In this document: positions 7,663 to 11,919 of the stretch, piece after piece
Numbering within the stretch: the first letter of the stretch is position 1
How the letters are laid out: every line of letters starts with the position of its first letter
DNA from: Actinomycetota bacterium
GTDB lineage: Bacteria > Actinomycetota > Thermoleophilia > UBA2241
Direction of reading: 5' to 3'
Length of the DNA: 11,919 nucleotides
Assembly (NCBI GenBank): GCA_003157715.1
Contig: PMKK01000024.1
Location: forward strand, 1 to 11,919
The notes under the pieces: generated by a model
What the model was told of the DNA's origin: nothing
Seen by the model: only the letters and a program-made list of their open reading frames with translations
Database searches by the model: none
Made by a program: the position numbers and the translations under genes

Positions 7663-8352
7663 GTGATCGGCTTCACCCATATCGTCGTCCTCGCCGTCCT
7701 GCACGGCGCCTTGCGCGAGGTGGCCGACGAGGTCGGCCGGCACGGCTACCTGATCCTCTTCGCCCTCATCGCGGCTGAGAGCTTCGGCCTGCCTCTGCCC
7801 GGCGAAGTGGGCCTGCTGGTCGGCGCTTACGAGGTCCAGCGCGGCGCCTTCAGCCTTCCGCTCGTGATCGTGGTCGGCATCGCCGCGGCGGTGAGCGGCG
7901 ATAACCTCGCCTTTCTCGTCGGGCGCCTGGCCGGACGTCTCATGGTCGAGCGTCTGATGCGTCTGGTGCGCGTGCCGCCGGCCTACCTCGAGCGCATGGA
8001 CTCCTACTACCTGCGCCACGCCGGCTGGACCATCGTGATCGCGCGCCAGATCTCGCCGGCGCGGGGGCTGGCCGCGTTTTCGGCGGGCGGGTCGCGCATG
8101 CCCTGGCGGCGGTTTGCCGTCTTCAACGCCGCCGCGTGCGTGGTCTGGGCGACCGTGGTGACGCTGCTGGCCACGCTGTTCGTAACTCACCTCGACGACC
8201 TGGCCGACGATCTCAGCCTGGCCGGACTCGGTGCCCTGGGTCTCGTTGCGATCGTCGGTGTGGTCTACCTGTGGCGCCGCGTGCGCCGCGGGGCCGGTCA
8301 CGGCGCGGATGAGGACTCGCGCCGGGGCGACGAGCCCCTCGACAGCAGCTAG
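7663..8352 (+). CDS. DedA/VTT-family membrane protein
   Basis: The product has 229 residues from GTG 7663. DedA-family proteins are polytopic inner-membrane proteins tied to envelope integrity; some members recycle undecaprenyl phosphate or flip phospholipids. The signature motifs are present: Glu39 and PLPGE (44-48) in the first re-entrant region, GDN followed by LVGR (79-88), and the Arg/Pro/Gly-rich ARQISPARGLAAFSAG (127-142) followed by MPWRRF (146-151). The C-terminus is charged and acidic (about 210-229). Start choice is uncertain. The frame is open to GTG 7552, but the extra 37 residues are unlike the family and overlap a TACAAC -10-like hexamer (7631-7636). No strong ribosome-binding site precedes 7663. 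The HAD gene begins 48 nt after the stop, so the two may be co-transcribed. A role in recycling the lipid carrier used by the glycosyltransferase operon is possible but not shown. Confidence 0.87.
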   Translation: MIGFTHIVVLAVLHGALREVADEVGRHGYLILFALIAAESFGLPLPGEVGLLVGAYEVQRGAFSLPLVIVVGIAAAVSGDNLAFLVGRLAGRLMVERLMRLVRVPPAYLERMDSYYLRHAGWTIVIARQISPARGLAAFSAGGSRMPWRRFAVFNAAACVVWATVVTLLATLFVTHLDDLADDLSLAGLGALGLVAIVGVVYLWRRVRRGAGHGADEDSRRGDEPLDSS

Positions 8353-8400
8353 GATGAACGTTGCTTACATGGGTCAAGCGGAAAGGTCAGGGCGGCGACG

Positions 8401-9207
8401 ATGACGCTGGAAGTACGGACGACGCTGGGATCACGGACCATAGACGGACTTCTGCTCGACATGGACGGCGTGCTCACCGTCTCGTGGGAGCCACTGCCGG
8501 GGGCCGTGGCGGCATTTGCCCGGCTGCGTGACGCCGGTCTGCCGATACGCCTGCTCACCAACACCACCGGCCGCAGCCGGGCGGCCATCGCCGCCGGCCT
8601 GCGCGACGCCGGGTTCGAGATCGCCGACGACGAGGTGCTGACCGCCGCGGTGGCCGCCGCCGAGCATCTGCGGACCGCTCATCCTCAGGGTCGCGTCTTC
8701 GTGCTGGGCGACGCCCAGAGCGCCGATCTCGAGGGCGTTCGGCTCGTGGGCTGGGACGACGACCCCGACGTCATCCTCCTGTCGGGCGCCGACGAGTCGT
8801 TCGAGTTCGAGAACCTGAACCGCGTCTACCGCGCGCTGCTCGGCGGCGCCGCGTTCGTGACGATGCACCGCACCATGTCGTGGTTGACGAGCGACGGCGT
8901 CTGTCTGGACGCCGGCGCCTACGTGGCCGGCCTGGAGCACGCCGTCGGCCGCCTCGCCGAGATCACCGGCAAGCCCTCGCCGGGGTTCTTCGCCGCCGGG
9001 CTGCAGGCCCTCGGGCTGCCGGCCGAGCGCGTCGCCATGGTGGGCGATGACGTCGTCGGCGACGTGGCCGCCGCCCAGGCCGTGGGCATCGCCGGCGTGC
9101 TGGTGCGCACCGGTAAGTTCCGCGAAGAGAGCCTCGCCCTGGCCGGCACGACCCCCGACCGCGTGGTCGACTCGATCGTCGACCTCCCCGGTCTGCTCGG
9201 TCTCTAA
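8401..9207 (+). CDS. HAD superfamily subfamily IIA hydrolase (LHPP/NagD-like phosphatase)
   Basis: This 268-residue cytosolic protein is the usual length for subfamily IIA HAD phosphatases. All four HAD motifs are visible: LLLDMDGVL with nucleophile Asp20 and acid/base Asp22, LLTNTTGRS (51-59) with Thr53, Lys191 in GKPSPGFF (190-197), and MVGDDVVGD (213-221) with the metal-binding acidic residues. The region between motifs II and III is large enough to be the C2-type cap. The MHRTMSWLTSDG segment (155-166) and the GKPSPGFF form are closest to the LHPP branch (phospholysine/phosphohistidine/pyrophosphate phosphatase). The substrate cannot be read from sequence. The start is ATG 8401, which leaves a short lead-in before the first motif; AAAGG (8382-8386) is rather far upstream for a ribosome-binding site. 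The gene lies 48 nt downstream of the DedA-family gene and converges with the glutaredoxin-like gene. Confidence 0.9.
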   Translation: MTLEVRTTLGSRTIDGLLLDMDGVLTVSWEPLPGAVAAFARLRDAGLPIRLLTNTTGRSRAAIAAGLRDAGFEIADDEVLTAAVAAAEHLRTAHPQGRVFVLGDAQSADLEGVRLVGWDDDPDVILLSGADESFEFENLNRVYRALLGGAAFVTMHRTMSWLTSDGVCLDAGAYVAGLEHAVGRLAEITGKPSPGFFAAGLQALGLPAERVAMVGDDVVGDVAAAQAVGIAGVLVRTGKFREESLALAGTTPDRVVDSIVDLPGLLGL

Positions 9208-9217
9208 GCCGCCGTCC

Positions 9218-9268
9218 CCGCCGAGCCCGGCCGCCACGCCTTCGCCGCCGCCGAGCCCGGCCGCCACG
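9218..9268. repeat. Two-copy 21-bp direct repeat between convergent genes
   Basis: An identical 21-bp segment occurs at 9218-9238 and 9248-9268 (period 30), just after the HAD stop codon. No coding role is apparent. It may simply be a local duplication of terminator-like sequence. Confidence 0.85.
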
Positions 9269-9293
9269 ACGCCGGGTCACCCTCGCCGGGCTC
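9253..9293. terminator. Possible bidirectional terminator between convergent genes
   Basis: GAGCCCGG (9253-9260) can pair with CCGGGCTC (9286-9293) across a 25-nt loop. The right arm overlaps the minus-strand stop codon at 9292-9294. A smaller hairpin, CTCAG (9291-9295) / CTGAG (9302-9306), competes with it. There is no T-tract on either side, so the call rests on the convergent position and the inverted repeat alone. Confidence 0.25.
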
Positions 9294-9609
9294 AGCCCGC
9301 CCTGAGGGCTCTCTCGTAGTCCTCGGGAGCGTACCCCGGCACCACGTGGGCGCCGATCTTCACGAAGGGAAAGCCGCTTGCGCCGTGTTCCCGCAGCTCC
9401 GCCGAGATCTTGGCCTGCAACTCGGGTCCGGCCATGTCGTACTCGATGACGAACGGGTCGATCCCGCGCTCGCGAAAGAACCCCTTGGCCTTGGCGCACC
9501 AGCCGCAGGTGGTGAGCGAGTAGATCGTGACGATGGGTGGACGGGCCGTGACGCCTCCTGACTGCTTGCTGACTGCTACGGAAGGTATACCCAGCCGGCG
9601 ACCGAACAC
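9292..9609 (-). CDS. Glutaredoxin-like thiol-disulfide oxidoreductase
   Basis: The conserved core runs from IVTIYSLTTCGWC to the end and is a small thioredoxin-fold protein of the glutaredoxin/NrdH type. It should reduce disulfides or act as a thiol relay in the cytosol. Numbered from GTG 9609 (105 residues), the active site is C35-G-W-C38, followed by the usual amphipathic helix, a Gly-Phe-Pro segment with the cis-Pro (81), and a closing helix. The Gly-Trp dipeptide differs from the Pro-Tyr of classical glutaredoxins. The start is uncertain. GTG 9609 gives a 20-residue non-conserved N-terminus, whereas a perfect AGGAGG (minus strand, 9559-9554) lies 4 nt before an in-frame ACG (9549), which would give a family-typical 85 residues. 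A TACCTT hexamer (9587-9582) between the two also favours the later start. The gene is divergent from the PAS-GGDEF gene. Confidence 0.8.
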   Translation of the reverse strand: MFGRRLGIPSVAVSKQSGGVTARPPIVTIYSLTTCGWCAKAKGFFRERGIDPFVIEYDMAGPELQAKISAELREHGASGFPFVKIGAHVVPGYAPEDYERALRAG

Positions 9610-9737
9610 GCCGCCGCCTGCCGGCCCGGGTCTCCGGGCAAGGACGGCGTCGCGGTCGGGATGCGACGCAGCAGCCGTGGCAAGATTCGCCCGGGCGCGA
9701 AAAACTCAAGCCTGACGAGCCGCCTGTCGATTTTACT

Positions 9738-9792
9738 GGCGGCGGGCAACGGAGCCGCCCGCTTCCGGCGAAGACTAAGTAGCAAGGCGGGC
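9738..9792 (+). promoter_or_regulatory. Candidate structured leader of the PAS-GGDEF gene with alternative pairings
   Basis: In the 184-nt gap between divergent genes, GCGGGC occurs at 9742-9747 and again at 9787-9792, next to the AAGG that serves as ribosome-binding site for ATG 9794. Both copies can pair with the single GCCCGC at 9757-9762. GGCGGC (9738-9743) / GCCGCC (9754-9759) and CTTC/GAAG (9762-9773) offer further stems. Pairing of the second copy would sequester the translation start. The region does not match the GEMM (c-di-GMP) riboswitch consensus or any other class I can recall. The chance level of such pairings in GC-rich DNA is high. Confidence 0.3.
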
Positions 9793-9793
9793 C

Positions 9794-10897
9794 ATGAGAC
9801 GCTGGCTAGCGCCTATCCTCGTAAGCTTCGCGGCGGCGATCGCCGCCGCGCAACTGGCCGCGCCGCACCTGATGGCGGGACGCGCCGCCACGCCGGCCGT
9901 GGCCGGTCTTCTCGCCGCCGGCGTCGCGGTCGTCTGGGCCGCCGCGCTTGGGGCCGGCGCTCGCGCCGCGGCTGTCGCCCCGGGGCGAGACGACGGCGAG
10001 CGGCGCTACCGCGCTCTCTTCGAAGCCTGCGGCGACGTCATCTGCGTCTACGAGTTGCCCGGCGACGGCCGCCCAGGCCTGCTGGTCGAGGTCAACGAGA
10101 CGACCTGCATGGCGCTCGGGTACCCGCGCTCGCGGCTGCTCACGATGACCTCCGACGAGCTCTATGCGCCCGAGGTGCGCCGCGTGGTCCGCGAGCGCAT
10201 GCGCGCTCTGGGCGCCGCCGGCAGCCTCGCCTTCGCCAGCACGTACGTGTCGAGCGACGGTCACCGCCTGCCGGTCGAGGTGTCGCTGCGCCGAGCCGAT
10301 CTCGACGGCCGCCGGCTGTGTCTTGCGGTCGCGCGCGACGTCTCGGCGCGCCTCGAGTGCGGTGAGCCGGCGTGCGGCCGGGCGCACGCCGACGAGCTCA
10401 CCGGCCTGCTGAGCAGGCCGGGTTTCTTCGAAGCGGTCGGTGAAGTCCGCCAGCGGGCGCGCCGGCTGGGCGCGCCCGTGCTGCTGTTGCACGCCGAGCT
10501 TGACGGGCTCAAGCAGGTAGACGACCGGCTTGGCCACGCCTCCGGCGACGCGCTCGTCCTGGCGGCCACCGACGTGCTGCGTCTTACGTTTCGCGACTCC
10601 GACGTGCTGGCTCGTCTGGCAAGCGACGAGTTCGTCGCCCTGGCGGTACTGGAGCACAGCAACCGCGAGCGCGTCGATTGGCGCACGATCATGGCGCGGT
10701 TCGACGAGGTGCTGGCCGCCAAGCGGACCGAGCTTGCCGGCGAGTTCGCCTTCTCCGTGCGCTACGTCAGCCGAGTGGCCGAATGGGAGGAGCTCGACCA
10801 CATCGACGGGCTGCTGGCCGGTACGCGCGATCGTGCGCTGCTGCGCGGCACCTGGGCCGCGAGCGGGCGCGCCGAGAAGGCTGCCGCGAAGAGTTGA
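9794..10897 (+). CDS. Membrane-anchored PAS protein with a degenerate GGDEF domain
   Basis: The protein has 367 residues from ATG 9794 (AAGG 7 nt upstream). Two N-terminal hydrophobic segments (~5-27 and ~33-55) anchor it. A PAS domain follows (~69-185), with RYRALFEACGDVICVYE (71-87) and a VEVNETTCMALGYPRSRL stretch (98-115), so a small ligand or redox state may be sensed. A GGDEF domain runs from DELTGLLSRPGFF (200-212) through LDGLKQVDDRLGHASGD (236-252). Its signature loop is Ala-Ser-Asp-Glu-Phe (276-280), so both glycines of GG(D/E)EF are lost. The first metal-binding Asp aligns with Glu235 and the guanine-contacting Asn with Asp243. The usual C-terminal A-D-x-A-x-Y-x-A-K helix is not recognisable. 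The inhibitory-site pattern RxxD is retained as RDSD (267-270), exactly five residues before the loop. I infer it is not an active diguanylate cyclase and may bind c-di-GMP or GTP. Confidence 0.85.
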   Translation: MRRWLAPILVSFAAAIAAAQLAAPHLMAGRAATPAVAGLLAAGVAVVWAAALGAGARAAAVAPGRDDGERRYRALFEACGDVICVYELPGDGRPGLLVEVNETTCMALGYPRSRLLTMTSDELYAPEVRRVVRERMRALGAAGSLAFASTYVSSDGHRLPVEVSLRRADLDGRRLCLAVARDVSARLECGEPACGRAHADELTGLLSRPGFFEAVGEVRQRARRLGAPVLLLHAELDGLKQVDDRLGHASGDALVLAATDVLRLTFRDSDVLARLASDEFVALAVLEHSNRERVDWRTIMARFDEVLAAKRTELAGEFAFSVRYVSRVAEWEELDHIDGLLAGTRDRALLRGTWAASGRAEKAAAKS

Positions 10898-11108
10898 GGC
10901 GCGCCGCGCACCGACGGTGTGCCGGACGCCTCCGACGAGCCGCTCACAGACCACGACGTCGAGCGAGCGTCCGAACGCGCGGCCGGCTTCGCACAGCACC
11001 CCGACGCCGGCGAAGCCCAGTCGCTCGTCGCTCAAAGGATGTCCACCCGCTCAGGCCCGACTCATGTCGCTGTACCAGCGCCTGACGGCAGCCGAGTCCG
11101 GCGCCCGC

Positions 11109-11130
11109 GGGCGAGTGACGGGCGAGTGAC
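11109..11130. repeat. Tandem 11-bp repeat
   Basis: GGGCGAGTGAC occurs twice back to back (11109-11119 and 11120-11130), with a third, imperfect copy after it. It lies in the gene-poor stretch. No function is evident. Confidence 0.8.
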
Positions 11131-11313
11131 CGGCGAGCGCTCGGGGAAGCATCATCTGCGACGTGGCCGTGGACGGCCGGCCCGCGACCGGTCCGCGACG
11201 GCGTGCGCCGCGCGCGAGCCGGCGACGGCGTGCGTGTGTACGGGCCGGCGCGGCGAACGCCCGCGTCAGCATCCGTGCCCGCGTTGGCGCCCGCGTCCGC
11301 GCCCGTGTTCCTG

Positions 11314-11319
11314 TATCCT
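11314..11319 (+). promoter_or_regulatory. Possible -10 element (TATCCT) upstream of the MBL-fold gene
   Basis: TATCCT sits 69 nt before GTG 11389, in a locally less GC-rich patch. No -35 box is found at the normal spacing; TTGGCG at 11284-11289 is 24 bp away, which is too far. Confidence 0.25.
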
Positions 11320-11388
11320 GTAGGTTGCGACGAGCGAGGTGGATGATCTTCGATCCCAGGCAGCCGCGTCTCGTGTCGGGTCGCCATC

Positions 11389-11919
11389 GTGGCTGACTCG
11401 AAGCCGGCCGGCCCCACGCGTGTGACCTTTGTCGGTCAGGGCACGGTCCTGATCGAGATGGACGGCGTGCGCATCCTGACCGATCCCGTGCTGAAGCGCT
11501 GGGTCGGGCCGCTGCGACGCTACGGCGAGCTGCCCGAGGCGGCGGTCAGACGTCACATCGATGTCGTGCTGATCTCTCACCTGCACCTCGACCACCTCGA
11601 CACGCCTTCGCTGAAACTGCTGCCCAAGTCGGCCATCCTCATCGGTCCGCCGCACGTCAGTCGCACGGTCAACCGGGTCGGTTTCAAGACGATCGTCGAG
11701 ACGCGTCGCGACACGGCCCTGCACTTCGGCTCGGTCGAAGTGCAGGCCGTGCACGCCAGCCACACCCGCCGGCGCTGGGTGGTCTCCCTGCCGACCGAGC
11801 CGCTGGGCTTCATCGTGCACGGTTCATCGACCATCTACTTCGCCGGCGACACAGGCCTGTTCGACGGTATGGAGGATCTTCACGAGCGCATCGATCTCGC
11901 CCTGCTGCCCATCGAGACC
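11389..11919 (+). CDS. Metallo-beta-lactamase-fold hydrolase (UlaG/NAPE-PLD-like), C-terminus cut off by window edge
   Basis: The frame is open from GTG 11389 to the window end (177 codons). It starts VTFVGQGTVLIEMDG (12-26), followed by LTDPVL (30-35). The zinc-binding motif S-H-L-H-L-D-H-L-D (63-71) supplies His64, His66, Asp68 and His69. His125 in ASHTRRR and Asp154 in YFAGDTG (150-156) supply the remaining typical ligands. The pattern is that of the soluble UlaG/NAPE-PLD branch, whose members hydrolyse lactones or phosphodiesters at a two-metal site; the substrate here is unknown. Most relatives have Gly-His-x-Thr near the start, whereas this protein has Gly-Gln-Gly-Thr (16-19). GTG 11389 is the first usable start, because an in-frame TGA lies upstream at 11344-11346, but no clear ribosome-binding site precedes it. 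Confidence 0.88.
   Translation, partial: MADSKPAGPTRVTFVGQGTVLIEMDGVRILTDPVLKRWVGPLRRYGELPEAAVRRHIDVVLISHLHLDHLDTPSLKLLPKSAILIGPPHVSRTVNRVGFKTIVETRRDTALHFGSVEVQAVHASHTRRRWVVSLPTEPLGFIVHGSSTIYFAGDTGLFDGMEDLHERIDLALLPIET

Larger units (their letters stand above)
10898..11388. other. 491-nt intergenic region with no convincing gene
   Basis: The only signs of coding are fragments. A plus-strand stretch from GTG 10919 reads as an acidic Asp/Glu/Ala-rich peptide with G/C-ending codons for about 37 codons (to ~11030), then loses that bias. A second short stretch in another frame, from ATG 11064 (about 21 codons), looks coding-like too. Neither has a ribosome-binding site or a recognisable domain, so a decayed gene is possible. 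The rest holds short tandem repeats (11109-11130), a 13-bp direct repeat (11195-11207 and 11222-11234) and a run of GCCCGCGT-like units (about 11245-11300). I see no tRNA or known RNA in it. Confidence 0.6.

Noticed and set aside
6175..8301. Long minus-strand open frame (708 codons)
   Set aside because: It crosses the propeller gene, an intergenic hairpin and the DedA-family gene, and has low-complexity composition and no recognisable motif. It is an antisense shadow.
9610..9793. c-di-GMP (GEMM) riboswitch upstream of the GGDEF-type gene
   Set aside because: The expected conserved segments (the GACGCAAAGC-like stretch and the GNRA-receptor helices) are absent. Only generic stems remain.
9806..11035. 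Minus-strand frame of 409 codons opposite the PAS-GGDEF gene
   Set aside because: It has no domain and a shadow-like composition, and the opposite strand has clear PAS and GGDEF features.
10898..11388. tRNA or CRISPR array in the gene-poor stretch
   Set aside because: No cloverleaf with a T-loop GTTC-type motif was found, and the repeats are short, contiguous and without spacers.
11343..11396. 17-codon plus-strand ORF overlapping the MBL-fold start, as a possible leader peptide
   Set aside because: The only ribosome-binding sequence is a short GAGG at poor spacing, the peptide has no regulatory feature such as a run of one amino acid, and short frames are common by chance.

Overview
The window is very GC-rich. 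Its genes use strongly G/C-ending codons, often start with GTG, and sit under short promoter-like hexamers of the TANNNT type. Together with the families present, this suggests an actinobacterium (Actinomycetota), possibly from an uncultured or deep-branching class. There is no rRNA or tRNA to place it better. Nine protein genes account for most of the sequence. I see no mobile element, CRISPR array, tRNA or rRNA.

Positions 1-2977 (minus strand) hold a two-gene envelope-glycosylation operon. A family 2 glycosyltransferase fused to a GtrA membrane domain overlaps, by an ATGA junction, the start of an ArnT/PMT-like family 39 glycosyltransferase that runs off the left edge. The likely logic is that the first protein loads a sugar onto a polyprenyl phosphate and helps it cross the membrane, and the second transfers that sugar to an acceptor outside the cell.

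Positions 3178-7497 (plus strand, divergent from the operon) encode two large secreted proteins. One is a glutamic (G1/eqolisin-type) peptidase. The other is a long beta-propeller with 13 clear Asp-box repeats and one degenerate one. Both end in the same two-domain C-terminal tail, so they look like parts of one extracellular toolkit. A GC-rich hairpin follows the second gene.

Positions 7663-9207 (plus strand) carry a DedA/VTT-family membrane protein and a HAD subfamily IIA phosphatase of the LHPP/NagD type. They converge on a minus-strand glutaredoxin-like protein (9292-9609), whose start site is puzzling. Divergent from that lies a membrane-anchored PAS-GGDEF protein (9794-10897). Its diguanylate-cyclase site is degenerate but its RxxD inhibitory-site motif is kept, and its 5' leader contains two copies of one 6-nt segment that compete for a single complement.

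Positions 10898-11388 hold no convincing gene, only short tandem repeats and coding-like fragments. From 11389 to the right edge is the N-terminal part of a metallo-beta-lactamase-fold hydrolase (UlaG/NAPE-PLD-like).

I do not see a clear new multi-gene defence or metabolic system. The most unusual material is the pair of secreted proteins with a shared tail, the degenerate GGDEF gene with its leader, and the glutaredoxin start.
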